Part shown: positions 7,992 to 16,099 of the stretch, in pieces
How positions within the stretch are numbered: the stretch's first letter is position 1
Layout of the letters: each line of letters opens with the position of its first letter
Assembly (NCBI RefSeq): GCF_000613185.1
Contig: NZ_CCBB010000001.1
Location: 930,001 to 994,000 of the forward strand
DNA from: Mycolicibacterium cosmeticum
GTDB lineage: Bacteria > Actinomycetota > Actinomycetes > Mycobacteriales > Mycobacteriaceae
DNA length: 64,000 bases
Direction: 5' to 3'
Made by a program: the position numbers and the translations under genes
Notes under the pieces: model-generated
The model's database searches: none
Seen by the model: only the letters and a program-made list of their open reading frames with translations
Told to the model about the DNA's origin: nothing

Positions 7992-9260
7992 ATGACCACC
8001 ACCACCGCAACGGATATCGCGACCGTCGTCTGGCCCGGCCTGACACCGCGCCTGCTCTCGGTCGGCCCCGAAAGCCTTTCCGACTACACCCGTTCCGGCG
8101 GATATCAGGATCTCGACGATCCGCGACGCTTGCTGGACGAGGTCGCCACGGCCGGCCTGCTGGGCCGCGGTGGTGCGGCGTTCCCGCTCGCGGTGAAGCT
8201 GCAAACGATGCGCGCGGCGCACCTCGCCGGGCGACCGACGGTTGTCGTCGCCAACGGCGAGGAGGGTGAGCCGGCGTCGGTGAAAGACCGTTGGCTGCTG
8301 CGTAACCGGCCGCATCTGGTGTTGGACGGGGTGCGGTTGGCCGCCCGGGTGATCGGCGCCGACCGCGCGTATGTGTACGTTTCGGATCCGCACGCGGCGG
8401 CCGCGGTGCACGCCGCGCTCGCCGAGGCCGACACCTCACCGCCGGTCACCGTGGTCACCGTCTACCCCGGCTATATCGCCGGTGAGGAATCGGCCGCGGT
8501 GCGCGTGATCAACGGCGGGCCCGCCAAACCCACCGACAAGCCGCCGCGGGTGTTCGAAGAGGGGGTGGCCGGGCGGCCCACGCTGGTGAGCAATGTCGAG
8601 ACGCTGGCGCACCTGCCGTATATCCAGCGGCACGGCGCGGAGGCGTTCCGTGCGCACGGCACCCAGGCGTCACCGGGTACCTTCCTGGCCACGGTCACCG
8701 GCGCGGGCCGGACGCCGGTGCTCTACGAGCTGCCGCACGGCACGCCCATTGCGGATCTGCTTGCCCTGCATGGTGTTTCCCCTGCCGAGGTGGCGGGACT
8801 GCTGATGGGTGGTTACTTCGCCGGGTTGCTCAACGCCACGGCGCTGAGCGCCGGCTTGGACCACGAGACGCTGCGCGCCCTCGGCTGTGGCCTGGGATGC
8901 GGAGCGATCGCGGTGCTCACCACGGACTGCCCGGTCGCCGTCGCCGCATCGGTGCTGGACTATTTCGACCGGGAGAACGCCGGGCAGTGCGGATCATGCT
9001 TCAACGGGACTGCCGCGATGGCCGCGGTGACCGGTGCGCTGCGTGCCGGCGCCGCCACCGCCGAGGACGTCGATCGGCTCCAGCGCTGGTCGGTGGTGCT
9101 GCGGGGACGCGGCGCGTGCGCGACGCTGGACGGCGCCGCCAACATCGCGGCCAGCCTGTTGGCCCAGTTCCCGGATCTCGTGCAGGCGCACCTGCACAGC
9201 CCGTGCGAGGGGTGCCGCTCCTTCGATGCCCGACGTCCCTTCGAGATCGAGGCCCTCTGA
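7992..9260 (+). CDS. Stand-alone NuoF-like NADH:acceptor oxidoreductase
   Basis: 422 residues from ATG 7992. NuoF hallmarks are present: GRGGAAFP (residues 59-65) and ANGEEGEP (87-94) for FMN/NAD binding, and GEESA near 164. The C-terminal iron-sulphur motif keeps C333, C336 and C376, but the first cluster Cys is Ala330; two extra Cys occur at 405 and 408. No other complex I subunit is nearby. Its stop overlaps a ferredoxin start by one base, so it probably passes electrons from NADH to that ferredoxin and on to a P450. Confidence 0.85.
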   Translation: MTTTTATDIATVVWPGLTPRLLSVGPESLSDYTRSGGYQDLDDPRRLLDEVATAGLLGRGGAAFPLAVKLQTMRAAHLAGRPTVVVANGEEGEPASVKDRWLLRNRPHLVLDGVRLAARVIGADRAYVYVSDPHAAAAVHAALAEADTSPPVTVVTVYPGYIAGEESAAVRVINGGPAKPTDKPPRVFEEGVAGRPTLVSNVETLAHLPYIQRHGAEAFRAHGTQASPGTFLATVTGAGRTPVLYELPHGTPIADLLALHGVSPAEVAGLLMGGYFAGLLNATALSAGLDHETLRALGCGLGCGAIAVLTTDCPVAVAASVLDYFDRENAGQCGSCFNGTAAMAAVTGALRAGAATAEDVDRLQRWSVVLRGRGACATLDGAANIAASLLAQFPDLVQAHLHSPCEGCRSFDARRPFEIEAL

Positions 9261-9478
9261 TGAGGATCAAGCTGGACCGCACCGTCTGCGACGGTTTCGG
9301 CGTCTGCGCCAAACATGCGCCCACATACTTCTCCTTGGACGACTGGGGTTATGCCAAGCTCGAAGGCAATGGTGTGGTCCCCGAGCAGGATCGAGACGCC
9401 GTGATGCGCGCGCTGCTGGACTGCCCGGTGCACGCGATCATCGAACTCAGCACCGCCGACACCAAGGCGGGCAGCTGA
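9260..9478 (+). CDS. 3-Cys ferredoxin ([3Fe-4S] type)
   Basis: 72 residues. Three cluster ligands are visible: Cys10 and Cys16 in CDGFGVC and a later Cys in LLDCPVHAI; the position that would hold the fourth ligand of a [4Fe-4S] cluster is Phe. This is the usual P450 redox partner type in mycobacteria. The start overlaps the NuoF-like gene (TGATG) and its stop overlaps the next gene, so reductase and ferredoxin are made together. Confidence 0.92.
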   Translation: MRIKLDRTVCDGFGVCAKHAPTYFSLDDWGYAKLEGNGVVPEQDRDAVMRALLDCPVHAIIELSTADTKAGS

Positions 9479-11127
9479 TGGCCGGGCGCCCCCTTCCCCA
9501 GCTGACGCTGCAGAACGAGTTCTTCTGGACCTCCGGCGCCGACGGCCGGCTACGTATCCAGGAATGCCGACGCTGCGAGGCGCTCCTCCACCCGCCCGCC
9601 CCGATCTGCCGGTACTGCCGCAGCCAGGATCTGGGTGTGCGCGCGGTGTCGGGCCGGGGCACCCTGGCCGGCGTCAGCGTCAATCACCGCTTCGGCTTCC
9701 CGGATCTGCCACCGCCGTACGTGATCGCCGAGGTGGCCATCGCCGAGGATCCACGGGTGCGGCTGACCACCAATATCGTCGACTGCGATCCGGACAAGCT
9801 GGAACTCGGCCAGCCCGTCGAGGTCCGCTTCCACCACGTCGACGACGTGTGGTTGCCGGTGTTCACCCTGGCTGCCGACCAGACGACACCGGCCGCCATG
9901 CCCGAGGACGAGATCGCGCCAACCGATTTCGGCGCGTACGTACGGCCGATGCGCACGACCGAGAAGTTCGAGGACCGCTCGGCGATCACCGGTATCGGGG
10001 CGTCGACACTGGGCCGCCGGCTGATGGTGCCCCCACTGTCGCTCACCATCGAGGCGTGCCGCGCGGCGGTGGCCGACGCGGGATTGACCTTCGACGATAT
10101 CGACGGCCTGTCCACCTACCCGGGCCTGGACGTCGCCGGCATGGGCGAGGGCGGGGTGTCGGCCCTGGAAGGTGCGCTGGGACTGCGCCCCACCTGGATC
10201 AACGGCGGAATGGACACCTTCGGTCCGGGCGGCTCGGTGATCGCGGCGATGATGGCCGTGGCGACCGGCATGGCCCGGCACGTGTTGTGCTTCCGCACGC
10301 TGTGGGAGGCCACCTTCCAGCAGCTGCTCAAGGACGGCAAGATGTCGCCGCCGGGCGGCGCCCGCACCACCAGTTGGCAACAGCCGTTCGGCGGTGTCTC
10401 GGCAGCACACACGTTGGCGCAGAATGCCTCCCGACATTTCCACCGGTACGGCACCACGCGTGAGACGCTCGGCTGGATCGCGCTCAACCAGCGCGCGAAC
10501 GCCGCCCTGAACCCCACCGCCATCTATCGGGACCCGTTGACGATGGACGACTATCTGTCCGCCCGGATGATCACGACGCCGTTCGGGTTGTACGACTGCG
10601 ATGTGCCCTGCGACGGTGCGGTCGCGGTCATCGTGTCGGCGGTGGAGACCGCGGGCGATCTGCCGAAGAAGCCGGTGCGCGTCGAGGCCGTCGGCACCCA
10701 GATCATCGAGCGGCTGGACTGGGATCAGACCACACTCACGCACGAACCTCAGGTACTCGGCCAGTCGGCGCATCTCTGGAGCCGGACGTCGTTGCGGCCC
10801 AACGATGTCGATGTCGCCGAACTGTACGACGGGTTCACCTTCAACTGCCTGTCCTGGCTTGAGGCGCTCGGTTTCTGCGGGATCGGTGAGGCCAAGGATT
10901 TCCTGGACGGCGGCACCACCATCGCCCGTGACGGGCTCATCCCGCTCAACACCCACGGCGGCCAGCTCTCGCACGGCCGCACCCACGGGATGGGACTGAT
11001 TCACGAAGCCGTCGTCCAGCTGCGCGGGGAGGCGGGCGAGCGGCAGGTGGCGGGTGCCAAGGTGGCGGTGGCCAGCAGCGGCGGACTGACCCCCAGCGGT
11101 GTGCTGTTGCTGCGGACCGATGACTGA
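9478..11127 (+). CDS. DUF35 (zinc-ribbon/OB) - thiolase-like fusion, putative acyl-CoA retro-aldolase
   Basis: 549 residues. Residues 1-140 are a DUF35 domain with a rubredoxin-like zinc ribbon (Cys30, 33, 44, 47) followed by an OB fold (GTLAGVSVNHRFG). From about 160 to the end is an SCP-X/Ltp2-like thiolase fold with the C-terminal NTHGGQLSHGRTHGMGLIH. In steroid degradation the aldolase Ltp2 needs the separate DUF35 domain of ChsH2; here both parts are one chain. It probably cleaves a beta-hydroxyacyl-CoA side chain. It follows the ferredoxin with a one-base overlap. Confidence 0.82.
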   Translation: MAGRPLPQLTLQNEFFWTSGADGRLRIQECRRCEALLHPPAPICRYCRSQDLGVRAVSGRGTLAGVSVNHRFGFPDLPPPYVIAEVAIAEDPRVRLTTNIVDCDPDKLELGQPVEVRFHHVDDVWLPVFTLAADQTTPAAMPEDEIAPTDFGAYVRPMRTTEKFEDRSAITGIGASTLGRRLMVPPLSLTIEACRAAVADAGLTFDDIDGLSTYPGLDVAGMGEGGVSALEGALGLRPTWINGGMDTFGPGGSVIAAMMAVATGMARHVLCFRTLWEATFQQLLKDGKMSPPGGARTTSWQQPFGGVSAAHTLAQNASRHFHRYGTTRETLGWIALNQRANAALNPTAIYRDPLTMDDYLSARMITTPFGLYDCDVPCDGAVAVIVSAVETAGDLPKKPVRVEAVGTQIIERLDWDQTTLTHEPQVLGQSAHLWSRTSLRPNDVDVAELYDGFTFNCLSWLEALGFCGIGEAKDFLDGGTTIARDGLIPLNTHGGQLSHGRTHGMGLIHEAVVQLRGEAGERQVAGAKVAVASSGGLTPSGVLLLRTDD

Positions 11128-11133
11128 CCGGCC

Positions 11134-11982
11134 ATGACAGACGTCCAGCGCCGCATGGTGATGGTGGGCGCGGTGCCGATGACGGCGCTGGTCGCCGCGG
11201 TTGCCGAGCCGCGCGCGGTGGTGGTCGCGATCCACGGCGGGGCCACCTCGTCGGTGTACTTCGATTGCCCCGGGCGGCCGGACCTTTCGCTGGTCCGCCA
11301 GGCCGCCACACAGGGGTTCACCGCCATCGCGCTGGACCGGCCCGGGTACGGCGCGTCGTCGCTGTATCAGGACGGCATGGATGCGCCGGAGAACCGTGTC
11401 GCCCTGGCCTGGGGTGCGGTCGACAAGATCGCTTCCGGTGAGCCGGTTTTCCTGCTGGGTCATTCGCTGGGTTGTGAGCTGGCGCTGCGGATGGCCGACC
11501 ACGAGCGCGTCGTGGGTATCTCACTGGCCGGTACCGGATTGAGCTACCACCCGGATGCGAAACCCTTGCTGGGTCAAGCGCGCGTGTCCCGCAGCGCGGC
11601 CGGCATCCGGGATCTGCTGTGGCAGCCGACCGCGTTGTACCCCGACGAGGTACTCACCGGTGGGCTGTCCGCACCAGGGGCGGCCTACGAGGGGGCAATG
11701 TCGGCGAACTGGCCGCACCGGGATTTCGCTTCCGTCGCCGCCGCGGTGCGGGTTCCGGTGCAGTTCAGTGCCGCCGACCACGAGAGCGTGTGGGAGTCCG
11801 GACCGGAGTCGCTGGCAGCGATCGCCGCCCTGTTCACGGCGGCGCCCCGAGTGGAGATCAACCACATGGCCCACAGCGGACACAATCTCAGTGTCGGGCT
11901 GTCGGCGGCCGAGTACCACCGGCGGGTGCTGGCATTCGCCGGTCAGTGTGTGTCGAGCGATATCGAAGCGGAGGCGGGTTGA
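11134..11982 (+). CDS. Alpha/beta hydrolase
   Basis: 282 residues. The nucleophile elbow is GHSLGCE, the oxyanion region AIHGGATSS, and the likely catalytic His is in HMAHSGHNLSVG near the C-terminus. It is soluble, with no signal. Possible roles are thioesterase, esterase or lactonase in the surrounding pathway. It starts 6 bases after the DUF35-thiolase gene and its stop overlaps the next dehydrogenase (TGATG), so it belongs to the same operon. Confidence 0.85.
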   Translation: MTDVQRRMVMVGAVPMTALVAAVAEPRAVVVAIHGGATSSVYFDCPGRPDLSLVRQAATQGFTAIALDRPGYGASSLYQDGMDAPENRVALAWGAVDKIASGEPVFLLGHSLGCELALRMADHERVVGISLAGTGLSYHPDAKPLLGQARVSRSAAGIRDLLWQPTALYPDEVLTGGLSAPGAAYEGAMSANWPHRDFASVAAAVRVPVQFSAADHESVWESGPESLAAIAALFTAAPRVEINHMAHSGHNLSVGLSAAEYHRRVLAFAGQCVSSDIEAEAG

Positions 11983-12800
11983 TGCGGGTCGGATTCATCG
12001 GATTGGGCAGCCAGGGCGGCCCGATGGCGCGCCGGATCGTCGAGGGTGGTTATGACACCACGCTGTGGGCGCGCCGCGCGGCGTCGCTGGATCCGTACGC
12101 CGGGACGGCAGCCAAGACGGCGAGCACACCCGCCGAACTGGGCGCGGCCAGCGACCTGGTGTGCTTGTGTGTGGTCGGTGACGACGACGTGCGCGAGGTG
12201 CTGTTCGGCGCCGACGGGGTGATGGAAGGTCTGGCGCCCGGCGGGATGGTGGCCATCCACTCCACCATTCACCCGGACACGTGTCGCGAGATCGCCGAAA
12301 CGGCATCGGCACAGGGGGTTTCGGTGATCGACGCGCCGGTCAGCGGCGGCGGCCCGGCCGTCGAGGCCGGGCAGTTGTTGGTGATGGTCGGTGGCGCCGA
12401 CGCCGATGTGGAAAAGGCCCGGCCGGTGTTCGCCACCTATGCAGACCCGATCGTGCATCTGGGTCCGCTGGGCAGCGGGCAGGTCGCGAAGATCCTGAAC
12501 AACCTGTTGTTCAGCGCCAACCTGGGTGCCGCGATGAGCACCCTGGAACTCGGCGAAGCGCTCGGGGTGCCGCGGGACAAGCTGTGCGAGGTCGTCTCCC
12601 GCGGCTCGGCCAACAGCAAGGCGCTCGGCAGCATCGCGGCCTTCGGCGGCACGCTGGACCACCTTGCCCCGATCGCCGGTGCGCTGCTGCAGAAGGACTG
12701 CCGGCACGCCACCGCGCTGGCCGAAGAGGCGTCCGCTCCGCAGGGTTCGGTGTTCACCGCTGCTGACACGGCGCTGGCGATCATGCACCACCCGCGCTGA
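11982..12800 (+). CDS. NAD(P)-dependent beta-hydroxyacid dehydrogenase (HIBADH family)
   Basis: 272 residues. It begins with the Rossmann motif VGFIGLGSQGGPMA, carries the substrate-binding signature DAPVSGGGPAVEAG (about residues 115-128), and has the catalytic Lys in GQVAKILNN. It would oxidise a 3-hydroxy acid or reduce a semialdehyde. It is directly followed by a paralogue at 12864, separated by a short tandem repeat. Confidence 0.88.
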   Translation: MRVGFIGLGSQGGPMARRIVEGGYDTTLWARRAASLDPYAGTAAKTASTPAELGAASDLVCLCVVGDDDVREVLFGADGVMEGLAPGGMVAIHSTIHPDTCREIAETASAQGVSVIDAPVSGGGPAVEAGQLLVMVGGADADVEKARPVFATYADPIVHLGPLGSGQVAKILNNLLFSANLGAAMSTLELGEALGVPRDKLCEVVSRGSANSKALGSIAAFGGTLDHLAPIAGALLQKDCRHATALAEEASAPQGSVFTAADTALAIMHHPR

Positions 12801-12856
12801 TGAGCGCTTGCGCGAAGAAGAGACAACACCGATGAGCGCTCGCGCGAAGAAGAGAC
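12799..12856. repeat. Two tandem copies of a 26-bp intergenic repeat
   Basis: Copies at 12799-12824 and 12831-12856 match at 25 of 26 positions with a period of 32. Each begins GATGAGCGCT and ends GAAGAAGAGAC. The first copy overlaps the stop codon of the upstream dehydrogenase and the second ends 7 bases before the next start. It resembles the short GAGCG-rich dispersed repeats seen between mycobacterial genes. Confidence 0.7.
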
Positions 12857-12863
12857 GTTACTG

Positions 12864-13646
12864 ATGGAGGTCGGGTTCATCGGCGCCGGCCGGATGGGCG
12901 CCCCGATGGTGAGTCGGCTGGTCCAGGCCGGCCATCGGGTGACGGTGCTGGGCCGCACCGCCGAGAAGCGCACGGCGATCGCCGAACTCGGCGCCATCGC
13001 CGCCGGCGATATCGCTGCCGTCGCGCTCGAGGTGGTGGTGCTGTGCGTGTTCACCGATGACCAGGTGCGCGCGGTGTGCGCGGGCCCGCTACTGGACGCC
13101 ATGCCGGCCGGTGCCACGCTGGTCATCCACACCACCGGAAGTCCGCGCACCGCGCAGTGGATCGCCGAGCGGGCACCACACGTCGCGGTGGTGGACGCGC
13201 CGGTGAGCGGTGGACCACACGACATCGCCGCCGGACGGCTCACCGTGTTCGCCGGTGGCACCGACGACGCCATCGCAGGGATCAGGCCGGTGCTGGCCAG
13301 CTACGCGGATCCGTTACTGCACATGGGCCCGCTGGGCGCCGGCCAGGGCATGAAGTTGGTCAACAACACCATGTTCGCCGCGCAGATCGGATTGGTCGCC
13401 GAGGCGGTGCGGATGGGCGCACACCTTTCGATCGACGAGACGGCACTGCTCGGCGCGCTTGCTCACGGTAGCGGCGCCAGCCGCGCGCTGGAGATGATCG
13501 AGCGGGCCGGATCCACGCAGCGGTTCATCGGCGCCGTCGGTGAGTTCCTCACCAAGGATGTGGCCGTCGTGCAGCGGACGCTGGCCGATCTCGGCTTCGG
13601 TCTCGGCGCGCTCGAGCCGGTGGTCGGCGCCGGCGTGCCGGATTGA
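12864..13646 (+). CDS. NAD(P)-dependent beta-hydroxyacid dehydrogenase, second paralogue
   Basis: 260 residues. Rossmann motif VGFIGAGRMGAPMV, substrate motif DAPVSGGPHDIAAG and GQGMKLVNN with the catalytic Lys. It is similar in order and length to the preceding gene but clearly diverged, suggesting a duplication with different substrates or stereochemistry. The start ATG at 12864 follows the second copy of the 26-bp repeat. Confidence 0.88.
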   Translation: MEVGFIGAGRMGAPMVSRLVQAGHRVTVLGRTAEKRTAIAELGAIAAGDIAAVALEVVVLCVFTDDQVRAVCAGPLLDAMPAGATLVIHTTGSPRTAQWIAERAPHVAVVDAPVSGGPHDIAAGRLTVFAGGTDDAIAGIRPVLASYADPLLHMGPLGAGQGMKLVNNTMFAAQIGLVAEAVRMGAHLSIDETALLGALAHGSGASRALEMIERAGSTQRFIGAVGEFLTKDVAVVQRTLADLGFGLGALEPVVGAGVPD

Positions 13647-13693
13647 GCCGCACCGAAATCGGTGTTTCCGGCGTGTCCCGACGCCACCACTGT

Positions 13694-13722
13694 TAGCGTT
13701 ACAGTTTTACAGCCTTCCGTAA
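13694..13722 (+). promoter_or_regulatory. Possible promoter and TTAC-N8-GTAA palindrome before the P450
   Basis: TAGCGT at 13694-13699 fits a -10, and TTACAGCCTTCCGTAA at 13707-13722 has 4-bp inverted arms. Together they lie in the 116-base gap before the P450 start. No convincing -35 is visible. Confidence 0.25.
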
Positions 13723-13762
13723 TGTGGCTGGGGTGCCCGCCCACCCCGAAGGAGGACCAGGA

Positions 13763-14965
13763 ATGACGACGGCCGAACTGGTTTTCGATCCATTCTCCGA
13801 GGAGTACTTCAACAACCCGTTCGAGATCTATCGGCGCATGCGCACCGAGGCACCGCTCTACTACAGCGCCGACCAGGATTTCTACGCCCTCACCCGTCAT
13901 GTCGATGTGGCGGCCGCGCTCAAGGACCACGAGTCCTTCTCCTCGTCACGCGGGTGCGATCTGGCGATGGTGCAGAGCGGTGAGCCGCCGCAGAAATCGA
14001 TCATCTTCATGGACCCACCGGACCATCGCCACATGCGCAGCCTGCTCAACAAGGCGTTCACCCCACGTGCCATCCAAGCCCAGAAGGACACCATCGTCGA
14101 GCAGATCGATCGGTTCCTGGACAACATCACCGGCGATGAATTCGACGTCGTGCAGGATTTCTCCGGGCCGTTCCCGGTCGAGGTGATCACTCGGATGGCG
14201 GGCGTCGAAGAGGACTACCGCCAGCAGGTGCGGCACTGGATCGACACCAGCCTGTCGCGCGAACCCGGACAGGTCGGATATTCCGAGGCCGGCATGAAAG
14301 CCAATATCGACACGGCAATCTATTACTACTCACTCGTCCAGAAGCGCCGGGAGAACCCGCAGGACGACATGATCAGCCGCCTCATCGCCGCGGAGATTCC
14401 CCGCGATGACGGCGAATTGCACAAGCTCGACGATATCGAGATCACCGGCTTCGCAACGCTGCTCGGCGGTGCCGGTGCCGAGACGGTCACCAAGCTGATC
14501 GGCACGGCGGTGGTGCTGTTCGCCAAGCACCCGGAGCAGTGGCAGAAGCTGCTCGACGACCGCGAGCTGGTCCCGTCCGCGGTCGAGGAGCTGCTGCGGT
14601 ACGAGGGACCGGTGCAGTACAACGTGCGGTACACCCTCAAGGAGGCGCACGTGCCCAGCGGGGTCATCCCCGCGGGCAAACCGGTGTTCCTGATCAGCGC
14701 CGCCGCCAACCGCGATCCCGACGCGTTCACCGACGCCGACAGGTTCGACATCGAGCGTGATCGCACCGAGGCGCAGAACCTCGGGCTGGGCTACGGAATC
14801 CACAGCTGCCTGGGCGCGGCGCTGGCGCGCATGGAGAGCACCATCGCGCTGGAGAAGTTGCTCGACTTCATGCCGCGCTACGAGGTGGATTTCGCGGGCC
14901 TGGAACGGGTGCGGATGCAGAATGTGGCGGGCTACGCGCGGGTCCCGGTGCGGGTGACCAGATGA
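13763..14965 (+). CDS. Cytochrome P450
   Basis: 400 residues from ATG 13763, chosen for AAGGAGGA six bases upstream; a GTG-led extension to 13724 lacks this. I-helix GGAGAETVTK (residues 235-244), K-helix E276-R279 in EELLRYEGP, and the haem loop LGYGIHSCLGAAL with Cys349; the usual Phe of that loop is Leu. A soluble monooxygenase whose ferredoxin is encoded in the overlapping next gene. Substrate not predictable. Confidence 0.95.
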   Translation: MTTAELVFDPFSEEYFNNPFEIYRRMRTEAPLYYSADQDFYALTRHVDVAAALKDHESFSSSRGCDLAMVQSGEPPQKSIIFMDPPDHRHMRSLLNKAFTPRAIQAQKDTIVEQIDRFLDNITGDEFDVVQDFSGPFPVEVITRMAGVEEDYRQQVRHWIDTSLSREPGQVGYSEAGMKANIDTAIYYYSLVQKRRENPQDDMISRLIAAEIPRDDGELHKLDDIEITGFATLLGGAGAETVTKLIGTAVVLFAKHPEQWQKLLDDRELVPSAVEELLRYEGPVQYNVRYTLKEAHVPSGVIPAGKPVFLISAAANRDPDAFTDADRFDIERDRTEAQNLGLGYGIHSCLGAALARMESTIALEKLLDFMPRYEVDFAGLERVRMQNVAGYARVPVRVTR

Positions 14966-15156
14966 GCCGCATCGAGGTGGATTTCGGGTTGTGCGAGAGC
15001 AACGGTGTCTGCATGGGCGTCATCCCGGAGGTGTTCGATCTCGACGATCAGGACTATCTGCACGTGCTCACCGAGGAAATCACGCCGGCCAACGAGCATC
15101 AGGTGCGCGAAGCGGTCCGGCAATGTCCGCGCCAGGCGATCGCGATCGTGGACTGA
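14962..15156 (+). CDS. 3-Cys ferredoxin, partner of the preceding P450
   Basis: 64 residues. Cluster ligands are Cys11 and Cys17 in CESNGVC and Cys55 in RQCPRQAI; the fourth position is Asn. The start overlaps the P450 stop by 4 bases (ATGA), giving tight coupling. It would receive electrons from a ferredoxin reductase or the NuoF-like protein and deliver them to the P450. Confidence 0.92.
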   Translation: MSRIEVDFGLCESNGVCMGVIPEVFDLDDQDYLHVLTEEITPANEHQVREAVRQCPRQAIAIVD

Positions 15157-15250
15157 GCGGCACTTCGCCGCACATCCCACCCGTCGTGCCGTTGGCACTT
15201 GTCGATCGACGCCACACGACTTGTCGTACCCCTCTGCCAGAATTGGTGTC

Positions 15251-15598
15251 ATGTCCACCGCCGCAGCGTCTTTGGAGCCCAAAGAGCGGTTGGCGGTGCT
15301 GTTCGGTGAGATCGGTGAGTTGTGCGGGCAACGCAACGCCATCGACGGCCGGTTGGTCGAGATCGTGGCCGAGATCGCGCACGAGGACTTGGCCGGGATG
15401 ACCGGCTGCCGCTCGATCGCGGCCCTGGTGGCCTGGAAAACCGGGGTAACACCCCGCAACGCCGAAACCATGACCGCCGTCGCGCACCCGCCCAGCACAG
15501 CACCGCCGAACGTCGCCCCGTACAAGGGCCCGGCCGGGGAACGCGCCCAATGGTGGTGGTACCAACCCTTCCAACCACCACCGACGAGCGAGAACTGA
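15251..15598 (+). pseudogene. Remnant of a 13E12/DUF222-HNH family gene
   Basis: An open frame of 115 residues. The first 75 (LAVLFGEIGELCGQRNAIDG through GMTGCRSIAALVAWKTG) resemble the N-terminus of mycobacterial 13E12/DUF222 proteins, which normally run to about 400-500 residues with a C-terminal HNH nuclease. Here the frame jumps to a short Trp/Pro-rich tail and ends, with no HNH motif. This looks like an internally deleted copy. Its stop lies in a 15-base palindrome shared with the stop of the converging gene. Confidence 0.6.
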
Positions 15599-15605
15599 CG
15601 TGACG

Positions 15606-15896
15606 TCAGGCGCCGAATCCGTTGAGGATCACGGCATTACAGTCGGCCGCATTCTGCCGTAGTTTGGCGGCGGCCTGATAGGCGTCCGAGTAGTACCAGT
15701 CGTTGGCCGCCTGGACTGATTCGAATTCCAGCAGCACGGTTTGCGTGCATTCCCAGGTGCCCTCGATGACCGTCGGTTTCCGGTCGACGGCCAGGATGGT
15801 GGCGCCTGCCATCGCGGGGCCGGCCGCCTTGGCGTATTCGCCCATCCCCGCCGGGTCGGTGATCGTCTCGGTCAGCAGGACATACCCTTTGGCCAC
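15606..15896 (-). CDS. DUF1330 family protein
   Basis: 96 residues from GTG 15896, which begins 5 bases after the preceding ferredoxin stop. It has the alpha/beta ferredoxin-like dimer fold expected of DUF1330 (KGYVLLTETITDP; TVLLEFESVQAANDWYYSDAYQAA). Family members are small dimeric barrels, often next to oxidative catabolic genes, possibly binding or isomerising a product. Third gene of a P450-ferredoxin operon. Confidence 0.78.
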   Translation of the reverse strand: MAKGYVLLTETITDPAGMGEYAKAAGPAMAGATILAVDRKPTVIEGTWECTQTVLLEFESVQAANDWYYSDAYQAAAKLRQNAADCNAVILNGFGA

Positions 15897-15901
15897 GTTG
15901 T

Positions 15902-16099
15902 TCAGTTCCCTTCGGTGATGCTGATTGCTTGCTCCGGACACCATTCGACGGCATCCCTGACACCGGAGGCATATTCGTCGGGCACCTCGTCGAGAAGCAC
16001 CTCGGCGTAACCGCCGTCGGCCAGGGTGAAGACCTCGGGGCATGCCGTCAGACACATCCCGTGGCCCCGGCATCGGTCCTCGTCGACCGTCACCTTCAT
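15902..16099 (-). CDS. 3-Cys ferredoxin, partner of the minus-strand P450
   Basis: 65 residues. Ligands are Cys10 and Cys16 in CRGHGMC, with His in the fourth position, and Cys54 in VEWCPEQAI. An extra Cys20 follows. This is the CxxHxxC type common in mycobacterial [3Fe-4S] ferredoxins. The start overlaps the P450 stop by 4 bases. Confidence 0.93.
   Translation of the reverse strand: MKVTVDEDRCRGHGMCLTACPEVFTLADGGYAEVLLDEVPDEYASGVRDAVEWCPEQAISITEGN

Noticed and set aside
7992..9260. NuoF-like gene as part of complex I
   Set aside because: No NuoE, NuoG or other subunits are present, a cluster Cys is missing and it is coupled to a ferredoxin.
15595..15609. CTGACGTGACGTCAG palindrome as operator or terminator
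   Set aside because: It covers the two converging stop codons; a similar stop-codon palindrome occurs at 34314-34325. It is more simply explained by TGA facing TCA.
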